From: UBA1361 sp041656375 | Lineage (GTDB): Bacteria; Bacillota_I; Bacilli_A; RFN20; CAG-826 | Direction: 5' to 3' | Length of the DNA stretch: 64,000 nt | NCBI GenBank assembly: GCA_964410505.1 | Contig: CAYPGR010000004.1 | Location: forward strand, 1-64,000 | In this document: positions 8,698-17,739 of the stretch, in pieces | How the letters are laid out: the number at the start of each line of letters is the position of its first letter | Position numbering within the stretch: position 1 is the first letter of the stretch | Program-made: the position numbers and the translations under genes | The notes under the pieces: generated by a model | The model's input: only the letters and a program-made list of their open reading frames with translations | Told to the model about the DNA's origin: nothing | Database searches by the model: none

Positions 8698-9480
8698 ATG
8701 GTTAAAGTAATTGACATTAAACGGACGAAAAAAACAACCACCCTTATTTTTTCTAATGACACAACACTCAGCATTAGTCCCGACACAGTCCGGGAATTTT
8801 TTATTTATACCGGTAAAGAAATAAGTGATAATGAACTCCACCAAATAAAGTCCTATGAAGGTGAAACCAAACATTATCAATATGCACTTGGCGTCTTAAA
8901 TAGGGGGCCATATACGGTTTATGAAATGAAAGCGAAACTTAGAAAACGTTTCGTAGAAGAAGAAGTCATTTCAACAATCATCTCGCGCCTCAAAGATAAT
9001 AACTTTCTTAATGACACTTTGTATGCAAAAGAACGGGCTGCCTTTCTTGCAAACCATAAAAAAGCATCGCGTCGGGCAATTAAAAATGATCTCATTAAAA
9101 AGGGAATTCATCCGTTTTTAATTGAAGAAGTATTAACGACTCTCCCAGAGATGGAAGTCGCTCAAATTAGACTTTTGATGCCAAAGCTTATTAAGCAATA
9201 CGGCAAAGAATCGCTTTTTATGGCAGGCATGAAAATTAATCACAAGTTAATACAAGATGGGTTTCAAAGTGCGGCCATTAAAGAGGCCGTTAGTGCCTTT
9301 AATCTTAGCGATTTCATCAATGAAGATGAAAACCTTCAAAAACTCTATGAAAAAACCATTCGTCAAAGGGTAAAGGCCGGGCGTGACGGGCGTAAAGTAG
9401 TGTATAATAAACTAAGTCAAGCGGGCTATCCACACCACAAAATCATTCAACTATTAGAGGAGAATCTAAATGAAAATTAA
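8698..9480 (+). CDS. recX: RecX family regulatory protein
   Basis: 260 residues, the usual length for Bacilli RecX. It is built of repeated three-helix units, visible as LNRGPYTVYEMKAKL (about 63) and YAKERAAFLANHKKASRRAI (about 103), with further repeats toward the C-terminus including a final GRKVVYNKLSQAGY. RecX binds RecA filaments and modulates recombination and SOS activity. The start follows the glycosyltransferase stop immediately; the recA gene itself is 25 kb away. It overlaps yhaM by 11 bases. Confidence 0.85.
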   Translation: MVKVIDIKRTKKTTTLIFSNDTTLSISPDTVREFFIYTGKEISDNELHQIKSYEGETKHYQYALGVLNRGPYTVYEMKAKLRKRFVEEEVISTIISRLKDNNFLNDTLYAKERAAFLANHKKASRRAIKNDLIKKGIHPFLIEEVLTTLPEMEVAQIRLLMPKLIKQYGKESLFMAGMKINHKLIQDGFQSAAIKEAVSAFNLSDFINEDENLQKLYEKTIRQRVKAGRDGRKVVYNKLSQAGYPHHKIIQLLEENLNEN

Positions 9481-10429
9481 AGAATTAAATGAAGGTATTC
9501 GAATTATCGAAAACTTCTTAGTGACCAATGTGATCAAAGGGACATCAAACAATAGTCAACCATACCTGACGGTGACCTTTCAAGATAATACGGGCCAAAT
9601 TGAAGGCCGCGTTTGGGATGCCGGCGATCAAGATGTTGAAACTTATAAACAAGGTTCCTTCGTCAAAGTTGTTGCGGATGTAATTGAATATCGCGGCAAT
9701 TTGCAATTAAAATTAATCACTGGTGAACATGTCAGTGCGCGGGAAGTGAAGATTGAAGACTTCACCATTGTGAGCCCGGTCAAACTAGAAACTATGACCA
9801 AAGATCTTGATCGTTTACTAAATTCCTTTACCGATCGCAATATTGAAAAAATTGTGAAAACCTTAATTGAAAGACGCTATAATGCCTTTATTACGTATCC
9901 GGCGGCAAGTCGTTTACACCATGAATATACGCATGGATTACTTGAACACACCTTAACCCTTGCGAACCTTGCCGATCGCATTATTGATTATTATGTTGGC
10001 CTTTATGACGGAAAATGGCAAATTAATCGTGATCTCGTGATCGCGGGTATTTTGATTCATGACCTTGGTAAAACGGTCGAACTATCAGGTCCAGTGTTAA
10101 CTACTTATACAGTTGAAGGTAAACTCATTGGCCATATCTCGCTTTTAAATGCGGAACTTTTAAAAGTTTGTGAAGAACTCAAAATTGAAGGCGAATTACC
10201 GGCGTTACTAAGTCACCTCGTATTAAGTCATCACGGTAAACTGGAATTCGGTTCACCTGTCACCCCAATGCTTAAAGAAGCGCTTCTTGTAAGCATGCTT
10301 GATGATTTAGATGCGAAGATGAAGCTCGTAGAAAAAGCCCTTCTCCTCACCAATGAAGGTGAATTCACGGATCGGATTTGGGCTTTAGATCAAAATAGCT
10401 TTTATAAACCAAAGTCAAATAAACTATAA
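9470..10429 (+). CDS. yhaM: 3'-5' exoribonuclease YhaM
   Basis: 319 residues with an N-terminal OB-fold (about 10-90, containing DNTGQIEGRVWD) and a C-terminal HD domain (about 145-310). The metal-binding residues are visible: the His in HHEYTHGLLEHT, HDLGK (about residue 198) and a later HH in SHHGKLEFG. YhaM trims RNA and DNA 3' ends in the cytoplasm. The ribosome site AGAGGAG is in the recX end. It is convergent with the HIT gene; the coding ends overlap by 6 bases and no terminator is obvious between them. Confidence 0.9.
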   Translation: MKIKELNEGIRIIENFLVTNVIKGTSNNSQPYLTVTFQDNTGQIEGRVWDAGDQDVETYKQGSFVKVVADVIEYRGNLQLKLITGEHVSAREVKIEDFTIVSPVKLETMTKDLDRLLNSFTDRNIEKIVKTLIERRYNAFITYPAASRLHHEYTHGLLEHTLTLANLADRIIDYYVGLYDGKWQINRDLVIAGILIHDLGKTVELSGPVLTTYTVEGKLIGHISLLNAELLKVCEELKIEGELPALLSHLVLSHHGKLEFGSPVTPMLKEALLVSMLDDLDAKMKLVEKALLLTNEGEFTDRIWALDQNSFYKPKSNKL

Positions 10430-10843
10430 GCCAGATTTAATTTTTTCAACCACTAATGGGAGATTGAGCTCGCCATCAAGGTGTTTGACCATGGCAATTT
10501 GTAAGCCATCTTTTTTGCCGTAGCGGGGGACGACGTGGACATGAAAGTGAGCCACACTTTGGCCGGCAGCGGGATAATTATTAATTAAGACATTGACGCC
10601 TAATGCTCCGAGTTTTTTCATTTGCACTTGGCCAATTCTTTGCGCGACATCGAGGACTTTATGCATCACAAGTTTAGGGGTCCCCAAAAATGTCTCGTGA
10701 TGTTCCTTTGGAACCACTAAAGTATGACCTGGGGCGGTCGGGGCAATGTCTAGAAAGGCAATCACATCATCATCTTCATAGACGAGTGATGAGGGGATTT
10801 CCCGTCTTATAATCTTACAAAACACACAATTATGATCCATCAT
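10424..10843 (-). CDS. HIT-family nucleotide-binding protein
   Basis: 139 residues. The N-terminus shows CVFCKIIRREIP (a CxxC pair typical of many HIT proteins) and the C-terminal HIT triad appears as HFHVHVVPRY. Such proteins hydrolyse AMP-linked or dinucleoside phosphates in the cytoplasm. Two adjacent ATGs lie after AAGGAG, and either could be the start. An extended -10 (TGC-TATAAT on the minus strand) lies about 30 bases upstream. Confidence 0.9.
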   Translation of the reverse strand: MMDHNCVFCKIIRREIPSSLVYEDDDVIAFLDIAPTAPGHTLVVPKEHHETFLGTPKLVMHKVLDVAQRIGQVQMKKLGALGVNVLINNYPAAGQSVAHFHVHVVPRYGKKDGLQIAMVKHLDGELNLPLVVEKIKSGL

Positions 10844-10885
10844 ATCACTCCTTTGTTAATACTTATATTATAGCAAACAATATCG

Positions 10886-10922
10886 CCAAAATAAAAACCG
10901 CAATGCACATGGCACTGCGGTT
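10886..10922 (-). terminator. Intrinsic terminator of the lipoprotein pair
   Basis: On the minus strand AACCGCA pairs with TGCGGTT across an inner TGC/GCA extension, followed by TTTTTATTTT. It lies 25 bases after the stop of the second lipoprotein gene. Confidence 0.85.
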
Positions 10923-10946
10923 CCTTATTAACCTTAGGAGGTCAGT

Positions 10947-12497
10947 CTATTTTTTGGCGGTGTCGAAGATTTCTGGGAATTGTTCTTTAAAGAAATCATA
11001 GACATCTTCATCATGGAAGACAATCGTTAAGTCTTTCATGTAGAAGTTAAGCGCGTTAGTTTTAGTTGCTTCAAGGCGGGCTAAGTGATAAGTCACTTCA
11101 TCCACGATGGTGGCAATTTCTTCAGGGGTTTTGAAGTGTTCGTATGAGTTTAGGTCATCCGCAGCACTCGCTAACTTGGCGGTATTGACGGCTTCTTTTA
11201 CTTTGACAATATAGAAGGTGTCATTTTCGAAGAAGAGGAAGTTACGGTTGTTGTTCTTTTCGTAGGTTTTTGGGACAAGGTAGTAATCGCCATCAATATT
11301 ACGGACGAAGGTGTTTGGCACTCTCGTGGTTTGATCGGTCCATTTACCAGCATTGGCAAGAACGCCTTGATCATCAGCGACGAAGTCAACCCCGTTTGCA
11401 ACCCCGATGTTGAATAAGCGGGAACGAATTTCTTCTGGTAAGCCTGTTAAGCCACCATTTTTAATGCCCCAATCACTCGTCACGAAGTCTTGTTTACGAA
11501 GATCGGTAATTTCGATATCTTTACCAACATCTTTTGAATAACGGCCATTACCGGTGAAGCGATCTTCAATCGCCTTGTCGGTGAGAAGTGGGTTATCGTT
11601 AATTTTGTTGAAGTCAGTCTCAATATCACCAAAGAGGGTACTATTTTTGGTTAAGGTTACGAGTCCCGCACTTGCTAATAAGGCAGCTTCATTACCAACG
11701 AAGTCGCTGGTAACACCACGCCAGGCATTGGCAAGGATGTTTAAGTCGGCAGGTTCAGAACCTAAGATGTTGTTATCAATAAAGGCGTTCACTAAGGCAC
11801 TTGCAGCCGTTGGGTGTTTGGCATTATTTTTAATGGCAATATATTCAACTTCACGGGCGTAGTTACGGCCAAGGGTTGAGCGTTGTTCAGATTGAACAAA
11901 CTTTTCGACGAGTTTATCGCGGTAGATACCTTCGACAAATTTATCTTCAATGTATTGTTTATAGTAGTCAAAGTGGACTAATTTGAAACTTGCATCATCG
12001 AAGTTGTCTTCATTAACAGTTGGGAGGAAGATGCCTTCTTTATAGAAAGATAAGGTATCAAGCGCACCAATGTCAACTTTATCACCGTTACCATCGACGA
12101 GGTATGAATTTTCAGCGCGGTAAACACGTTCAATTACATATTTCTTTTCATCGAAGACACTACGGTAAGTATAGGAACCGCTCACGATTTCATTGTAGAA
12201 TTCTTCTTTTGCCCGTTTGTCAACCGCTAATTTGAATGGATCAGCAGCATCAAGTTCGGCATAAGGGGTAAATTCGTTTTCGGCAATCGTTAATAAGACT
12301 TCATCAAGCACATATTGTTTGAAACTTGCGGAGTCGTGGTAGTTTGTATAAACTTTTTCAAGCGTGTTGTTGACGATTTCACTTAAGCCATCAACGAGGA
12401 CGGTCTTGTCAATATCCACTGGGGTGGCAACAACTTTGTCACAACCAGTAATGAGTAAGGCCGCCGCGGCTAAGCTTACAAATAATTTTTTCTTCAT
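10947..12497 (-). CDS. PrsA/SurA-like lipoprotein (second of tandem pair)
   Basis: A 516-residue lipoprotein. The start at 12497 gives a textbook signal: MKKK, a hydrophobic core, then lipobox ITGC with Cys19. A longer reading from 12563 would overlap the preceding gene and has no signal peptide. The body is mostly helical and charged. A region around residues 180-350 loosely resembles the foldase/parvulin arrangement of PrsA, and the C-terminus has helical segments like the PrsA base, but I do not see a clear parvulin active-site pattern. It probably assists folding of exported proteins at the outer membrane face of the cell. It lies one base after its larger tandem neighbour, in the same transcript. 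Confidence 0.6.
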   Translation of the reverse strand: MKKKLFVSLAAAALLITGCDKVVATPVDIDKTVLVDGLSEIVNNTLEKVYTNYHDSASFKQYVLDEVLLTIAENEFTPYAELDAADPFKLAVDKRAKEEFYNEIVSGSYTYRSVFDEKKYVIERVYRAENSYLVDGNGDKVDIGALDTLSFYKEGIFLPTVNEDNFDDASFKLVHFDYYKQYIEDKFVEGIYRDKLVEKFVQSEQRSTLGRNYAREVEYIAIKNNAKHPTAASALVNAFIDNNILGSEPADLNILANAWRGVTSDFVGNEAALLASAGLVTLTKNSTLFGDIETDFNKINDNPLLTDKAIEDRFTGNGRYSKDVGKDIEITDLRKQDFVTSDWGIKNGGLTGLPEEIRSRLFNIGVANGVDFVADDQGVLANAGKWTDQTTRVPNTFVRNIDGDYYLVPKTYEKNNNRNFLFFENDTFYIVKVKEAVNTAKLASAADDLNSYEHFKTPEEIATIVDEVTYHLARLEATKTNALNFYMKDLTIVFHDEDVYDFFKEQFPEIFDTAKK

Positions 12498-12498
12498 A

Positions 12499-14250
12499 TT
12501 AGATGGTGCTCCAATCAAAGTCGGTTCCGTTCTTGAAATCACTAATATATGATTCAGGAACAAGGCGAATGGCCCGAATGTCTTGTTGTTGTTTTAAGGT
12601 TTCAATCCATTCATTCCAAAGTTGATTTAATTCATAATCTTGGCTGAATTGTGAAGCTTCATATTGGTTACTTAAGTAAGTATCAAGTTCAGCTTTTAAG
12701 GTTGTGTCATGGAATTGAACATTCAGTTCGTTCACTAATTTTTGGAAGATACGATCATCAATGTTTGGATCGAAGGCTTTGACTTCATTTTTAATTTTGT
12801 CAACGCGTTCTTTGGTACCGACGGCATCAAGATTTAAGAAGTTGACGAAGGTATCTAAATCGTTGCCTAAGCCATCTTTCGGGAAGTTATCGGTTCCTGG
12901 GGTTTCAATTGTATAGTAGTCTTTAAGGGAAACGCTATTGACAGTTTCCGCAATCGCACTGCGTTCAATGACGATGAAGTGGACGCCTTCATAGCTGCCA
13001 GCCGCTCCGGCCCGGACCACTAAGATGACATTGCCTTTTTCGTCAGTTAAGACTTCACGGCCACCGAGTTCTGGGACAGCAGTAAATCCATTTAATGCGG
13101 CAAAGGCTGCATTTGGAACACCGATTTCATCGGCCTCAGAGACATCATTTGGGGTGATGACACTAATATTGTGTTTGTTGAAGTACTTATTAAAAATAAT
13201 ATTACGTGGGAAGAAGAGTGAATCACCTTCATTAACTTCTTTACCAAGATCGCTCTTTTCAATATCGCGAACTTCCGCTAATTTTAAGGCGGCACCGTAT
13301 GGGATTTCTCCTAAACCAATCGCGTTTAAGTCAGCAGCGGCGGTTGCAGGAATTTTTAATTTTGCTTTATCAGCAGCTGATAAGGCAGGATCTTGATTGA
13401 AGAGGGCGTCATAAGCGTAAACACCAAGTTTAAATTCATTGACGTAACCGGTGCTTGTTGACATGATGCCTAAGTCACCAAATTGTTTGGCACTGCCTTC
13501 ATCTTCTGAGAAGCGGTTAGCAAGTAAGCCGAAGGTGTCTTGACGTTCGACAAGAGCGGTAATCACCGAACTTAATTTATTGGCGTCGTCTTTCGAAATT
13601 TTGCCGGTCACAAATTTATTGTTTTCAGCACCGACTTTAACGAGTAAGTGACGGACGTGATAAGGAAGCTTGTTATTTAAATAACCTTCGTAGACGGGGT
13701 TATTATTGCCGTCGAGAATGAGGTCACCGTTGACATCTCTTTCGCCAACAATTAATTCTTCCATTGCTTTTTCAATCCAAGCACCTTCGCCACCATCAAA
13801 GAATTGGGCTTTAAGCCGAATTTGCATTTCTTCATACGCAAATTTTTCTTCTAATTCTTTAATTGTTTCGACGTTATGAGATTTAAGAATCTTCTTAAGC
13901 TCATCGTCATACTTACCACCGTTTTTCGCATTGTTTTTGGCGTTTTCTTTAACGTCTTTAATGCGAAGGGCAGCTTTATCATAGATTTCGGTTCGTTCTG
14001 TTTTTTGCTCTTCTTTCGCAAAGAGCGCACGAACCACAACTTGGTAGACGGCGTCGTAATAATCCTTTAAGCCTTGGGGGGATGTTAAATAATCATCAAA
14101 CATGCCGCCCGCAGTTATTTTAACCGGGTTACCATCGATTGTCACCGTCACAATATTGCCATTTTTGTCTGCTACTAAAGCTTTGCTGCACCCCGTAAGG
14201 GTGAGGGCCGCAAGAGTCAAACCAGCAATAATGTGTTTTGGTTTTCTCAT
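12499..14250 (-). CDS. PrsA-like foldase lipoprotein with parvulin-type domain
   Basis: A 583-residue lipoprotein. The signal peptide ends in LTGC (Cys21). An N-terminal helical chaperone-like region (about 25-190) precedes a parvulin-like PPIase core. The signature begins with VRHLLVK (about residue 200), continues with a long helix ending F-LANRFSEDEGS, and then GDLGIMS-T-Y-EF (about 270-285). These are the positions that define PpiC domains, although the glycine-rich turn is changed. The C-terminal third is helical. The likely role is folding of secreted proteins outside the membrane. It is monocistronic with the next lipoprotein; the ribosome site AGGAGG is visible upstream. Confidence 0.7.
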   Translation of the reverse strand: MRKPKHIIAGLTLAALTLTGCSKALVADKNGNIVTVTIDGNPVKITAGGMFDDYLTSPQGLKDYYDAVYQVVVRALFAKEEQKTERTEIYDKAALRIKDVKENAKNNAKNGGKYDDELKKILKSHNVETIKELEEKFAYEEMQIRLKAQFFDGGEGAWIEKAMEELIVGERDVNGDLILDGNNNPVYEGYLNNKLPYHVRHLLVKVGAENNKFVTGKISKDDANKLSSVITALVERQDTFGLLANRFSEDEGSAKQFGDLGIMSTSTGYVNEFKLGVYAYDALFNQDPALSAADKAKLKIPATAAADLNAIGLGEIPYGAALKLAEVRDIEKSDLGKEVNEGDSLFFPRNIIFNKYFNKHNISVITPNDVSEADEIGVPNAAFAALNGFTAVPELGGREVLTDEKGNVILVVRAGAAGSYEGVHFIVIERSAIAETVNSVSLKDYYTIETPGTDNFPKDGLGNDLDTFVNFLNLDAVGTKERVDKIKNEVKAFDPNIDDRIFQKLVNELNVQFHDTTLKAELDTYLSNQYEASQFSQDYELNQLWNEWIETLKQQQDIRAIRLVPESYISDFKNGTDFDWSTI

Positions 14251-14283
14251 ATAATGCTATACCTCCTAATAATATGCTTTTAT

Positions 14284-14312
14284 ATTCTATACTTAACTGC
14301 AACCCAATTCAA
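14284..14312 (-). promoter_or_regulatory. Sigma-A-type promoter for lipoprotein pair
   Basis: On the minus strand TTGAAT (14307-14312) and TAGAAT (14284-14289) are separated by 17 bases. This lies about 35-60 bases upstream of the foldase start. Confidence 0.6.
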
Positions 14313-14351
14313 CAAAAATAAGCGAAAACATCTTTAATGACGCCCTTTCCT

Positions 14352-14369
14352 TATTTTTATATAAAAATA
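14352..14369. repeat. Perfect 18-bp AT palindrome upstream of suf operon
   Basis: TATTTTTATATAAAAATA is its own reverse complement and is flanked by CC and GG. It lies about 90 bases before sufC in the divergent region with the lipoprotein pair, a position suitable for an operator. No known regulator is implied. Confidence 0.6.
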
Positions 14370-14443
14370 GGTTAGTAAAACAGTTTATTTTTTCCTACTT
14401 TTGGGGTATCTTTATATGCGGTAGTATGGAAAGTGAGAGAAAT

Positions 14444-15259
14444 ATGATTTTATTACAAATAAAGAATTTATATGCATCCGTTGGGGATGTTGAAATATTA
14501 AAAGGGGTAAACCTTACAATCGAAGCTGGTGAAGTGGTTGCTTTATTAGGTCCAAATGGACATGGTAAGTCGACCTTACTCTCGGTTATTATGGGACACC
14601 CGAACTATCAAGTGACCAGTGGAGAAATCTACTACAAAGGTCAAAATGTTTTAGAAATGAGTGTTGATGAAAGAGCCCGCGCTGGCATCTTTTTAGCGAT
14701 GCAAAATCCAAGTGAAGTACCGGGTGTCATGATCAGCGACTTTATTCGGGCTGCGATGAATGCAAGACGTGAAAAACCCATCAAACCACTAGAACTATTT
14801 AGAGCCTTAGATAAGGCCAGCAAAGAAATGCAAATGCCACTCGATTTGCCAAATCGATCCTTAAATGATGGCTTTTCTGGCGGCGAGAAAAAGCGCCATG
14901 AAATCATGCAAATGAAACTCTTAAAGCCTGAATTTGCGATGCTTGATGAAATTGATTCTGGGCTCGACGTTGATGGGATCAAAATTGTTTCGAGTGAAAT
15001 CAACCAAGAAAAAAGTGTTGAACGTAGTTTCCTCGTGATTAGTCACTACGCTCGCCTTTATGATCTCATTTCGCCTACTCGGGCCGTCGTGATGATTAAT
15101 GGTCGGGTTGCGATTGAAGGTGGCAAAGAAGTCATTAGACGCATTGATAAAGAAGGTTATGAATGGATCCAAGTTGAACATAATATCAGCATTGAACGAG
15201 AAGGCAATCGTCCGGTCGTGCTTGAAGTTTGCGCCGTTAATGAGAGTACCAAAAAATGA
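14444..15259 (+). CDS. sufC: Fe-S assembly ATPase SufC
   Basis: About 271 residues from the ATG at 14444, the start that fits the family (MILLQIKNL). An in-frame ATG at 14426 would add six residues. It is an ABC-type ATPase with Walker A GPNGHGKS, signature FSGGEKKR and Walker B FAMLDEIDSGLD, the last two being diagnostic of SufC. It powers the SufBCD scaffold that builds Fe-S clusters in the cytoplasm. It is first of a tightly packed operon; its stop overlaps the sufD start by 4 bases (ATGA). Confidence 0.95.
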   Translation: MILLQIKNLYASVGDVEILKGVNLTIEAGEVVALLGPNGHGKSTLLSVIMGHPNYQVTSGEIYYKGQNVLEMSVDERARAGIFLAMQNPSEVPGVMISDFIRAAMNARREKPIKPLELFRALDKASKEMQMPLDLPNRSLNDGFSGGEKKRHEIMQMKLLKPEFAMLDEIDSGLDVDGIKIVSSEINQEKSVERSFLVISHYARLYDLISPTRAVVMINGRVAIEGGKEVIRRIDKEGYEWIQVEHNISIEREGNRPVVLEVCAVNESTKK

Positions 15260-16089
15260 GTCAATTCAACCATTTAACCATATCTTTGGAAAGCATGAAC
15301 GAAAGTGTTTTAACACTGGTTGACCATGATTTAGTGGGCCATGTTTTTGATGAACAAACACTTCCTGAACAGATTACAAAAGTTGTCTTAAAATCTAAAA
15401 GAGACATTGATTTTGTGGTGGTTCTACGCTCAAAGAGCCAATTCGTGACGTATGAAGTTGCCCCTTACACAAAAGGGAAAATCCTCTTTTACTGTGAACA
15501 TGAAAACGTTGAAATTAAACGTGAGATAATCCTCCTTGATGGAACGCAATTAAAGATGATTGTTCCTGATTTTACTAGTGGTAATCGATTGCTTAATATT
15601 GAGACCAAATTAATTGGTGTTGACTCCCGTGCCAACTGGCATTTAGCGAGTTTTTCGATGAATGAAGATAAGAAGAAATTCAAAATTTCTTTTTCGCATT
15701 ACGGGGCAAAATCATTTGCTGATATGCAAAATTATGGCGTTGTTTTAAATCAATCAACCCTTATCTTTACGGGCGACTCCACGATTTATGAAGAAGTTAA
15801 AGGAGCTGAAACACATCAGACCGCACGGATTATCGTTTTTGATGCCGGCAGTCGTGCGCAAGCTGATCCGATTTTAAATATATATCATAACGATGTTATT
15901 GCGGCCAGCCACGCCGCCACGGTTGGGCGTGTGAACGCTGAACATTTATACTATTTGAATACCCGCGGTTTAACTGAAAATGAAGCCAAACAACTCATCA
16001 CAAAGGGATATTTAATGCCGATTCTTGATGAAATCGATGATGAGGGATTACATCAAAAATTCTCTAGTTTACTTGAAGGGGTCATTTAA
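15256..16089 (+). CDS. sufD: Fe-S assembly protein SufD, short form
   Basis: 277 residues, belonging to the SufB/SufD beta-helix family by its position between sufC and sufS and by its C-terminus. That end resembles SufB: SHAATVGRVNAEHLYYLNTRGLTENEAKQ parallels the SufB tail in this operon. Typical SufD proteins exceed 400 residues, so the N-terminal helical region is missing or greatly reduced. The histidine in the ASHAA segment corresponds to the conserved SufD His near the cluster-assembly site. It overlaps sufS by one base (TAATG). Confidence 0.85.
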   Translation: MSQFNHLTISLESMNESVLTLVDHDLVGHVFDEQTLPEQITKVVLKSKRDIDFVVVLRSKSQFVTYEVAPYTKGKILFYCEHENVEIKREIILLDGTQLKMIVPDFTSGNRLLNIETKLIGVDSRANWHLASFSMNEDKKKFKISFSHYGAKSFADMQNYGVVLNQSTLIFTGDSTIYEEVKGAETHQTARIIVFDAGSRAQADPILNIYHNDVIAASHAATVGRVNAEHLYYLNTRGLTENEAKQLITKGYLMPILDEIDDEGLHQKFSSLLEGVI

Positions 16090-17303
16090 TGTTTAACGTC
16101 GATGACATACGTAAAGATTTCCCCGTTTTATCGAATAGTAAAACCATCTATTTAGATAATGCGGCGACAACTTACAAACCACAAGTGGTGATCGATGCGG
16201 TGACGCATTATTTAACGATGGAAACATCAAATAGTGGGCGTGGTGATTATCACGATGCTTATCTCGTCGATCAAAAAGTATTGGAGACCCGTCAATTAGT
16301 GCAATCCTTTATTCATGCTAAACATCTTGAAGAAGTGATTTTTACAAGTGGGACGACGATGTCTTTAAATATGATTGCCCAAGGTTTTGGCGCTCGCTTT
16401 CTTAAAGCAGGTGACGAAGTGATTCTCTCCATTGGAGAACATGCCTCGAATACATTGCCTTGGTTTGATATTGCTGAAAAAACAGGTGCCAAAATCATCT
16501 TTATGGATTTAGCAGAAGATGGTTCTATTTCTCCTGAAATATTAGAACGCACCATGTCACCACGAACGAAAGTTGTAGCGATTAATCATATTAGCAACGT
16601 CGTTGGTCAAATTAACGATGTCAAGAAACTAGCAGCAATTGCTCATCAACAGGGCGCTATTATTGTCGTCGATGGTGCGCAAAGTGTGCCCCATATTAAA
16701 ACTGATGTTCAAGCTTTGGACATTGATTTTTTGGCTTTTAGTGGTCATAAAATGTTAGCCCCAACCGGTGTGGGTGTCTTGTATGGCAAGCGCGCATTAC
16801 TCGATCAAATGAGTCCCTATCTAACAGGTGGCGGCAATAATCATAGCTATGATAAATCAGGTCATGTAAATCTTTTCGGATTGCCACAAAAGTTTGAAGC
16901 TGGCACCTTAAATCTAGAAGCCATTTACGGTTTTAATGCGGCCCTTAAATATCTTTCAAAAATTGGATTAGAAAACATTGCAAAGCACGAACTTGAACTC
17001 CGTTCCTACGCCATACAAGCGTTAAAGGAAATGCCCCACATTGTGCTTTATAATGAAAACGCGCATACAGGGATTATCACCTTCAATGTGAAAGGCGTTC
17101 ATGCCCAAGATGCTGCAACCTACTTTAATAGCAAAAATATTGCGGTTCGTAGTGGACAACATTGCGCGAAAGTCCTTAAAACCTTTTTACATGAAGACGC
17201 GACGGTTCGGGCGAGTATTTATCTTTATACGACAAAAGAAGATATCGATGCGTTCATCGAAGCGGCAAGAACGGCGGAGGATTTTTTAGATGCCTATTTT
17301 TAA
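16089..17303 (+). CDS. sufS: Cysteine desulfurase SufS
   Basis: A 404-residue class II PLP enzyme that releases sulfur from cysteine for Fe-S assembly. The N-terminus shows YLDNAATT, the PLP lysine is in FSGHKML (Lys221), and the catalytic cysteine is Cys359 in RSGQHCAK. The second residue of the usual RAGHHCA motif is changed, but the Cys is kept. The length is normal. It overlaps sufU by 14 bases, suggesting translational coupling to its sulfur acceptor. Confidence 0.95.
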   Translation: MFNVDDIRKDFPVLSNSKTIYLDNAATTYKPQVVIDAVTHYLTMETSNSGRGDYHDAYLVDQKVLETRQLVQSFIHAKHLEEVIFTSGTTMSLNMIAQGFGARFLKAGDEVILSIGEHASNTLPWFDIAEKTGAKIIFMDLAEDGSISPEILERTMSPRTKVVAINHISNVVGQINDVKKLAAIAHQQGAIIVVDGAQSVPHIKTDVQALDIDFLAFSGHKMLAPTGVGVLYGKRALLDQMSPYLTGGGNNHSYDKSGHVNLFGLPQKFEAGTLNLEAIYGFNAALKYLSKIGLENIAKHELELRSYAIQALKEMPHIVLYNENAHTGIITFNVKGVHAQDAATYFNSKNIAVRSGQHCAKVLKTFLHEDATVRASIYLYTTKEDIDAFIEAARTAEDFLDAYF

Positions 17304-17739
17304 TAAAGACTTAATGCGTGCCACTATTTTAGCGCATTATGAAAACCCATATCATAAAGAAACGCCGCAAAATGCGGATGATTTTCTCAAAATTCATTTG
17401 AATTCCTCCGGTTGCATTGATGATATTACGCTTTATCTAAAACTCAAAGATCAACATGTTGAGGTTGCGTATTTTGATGGGATCGGTTGTACAATTTCTA
17501 TTTCTTCAACGTCAATTCTAGTGGAAATGATTGAAGGCATGTTACTTGAGCAAGTCTTACTGGTGATCAAAGAATACGAAAAGATGCTTAATAGTGAACC
17601 TTATGATGCTGACATCCTTGGCGAAGCCATTGTGTTCGCCAATACCGTACGACAACCGAGTCGTATCCGCTGTGCCAACATTGGGTGGGACGGCGCCAAG
17701 CAGCTGATTGAAGACTACTTAGAAGGAGGCAAATCTTAA
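17290..17739 (+). CDS. sufU: Zinc-dependent sulfurtransferase SufU
   Basis: 149 residues. It retains the SufU zinc ligands Cys42, Asp44, Cys67 and Cys128 at almost the same positions as in B. subtilis. SufU accepts persulfide sulfur from SufS and passes it to the SufBCD scaffold. The motif after Cys67 is TISISSTSIL, and the end is PSRIRCANIGW. A one-base overlap (TAATG) couples it to sufB. Confidence 0.9.
   Translation: MPIFNKDLMRATILAHYENPYHKETPQNADDFLKIHLNSSGCIDDITLYLKLKDQHVEVAYFDGIGCTISISSTSILVEMIEGMLLEQVLLVIKEYEKMLNSEPYDADILGEAIVFANTVRQPSRIRCANIGWDGAKQLIEDYLEGGKS

Noticed and set aside
12497..12563. Longer N-terminus of the second lipoprotein from 12563
   Set aside because: It overlaps the preceding gene by 65 bases and buries a perfect lipoprotein signal peptide.
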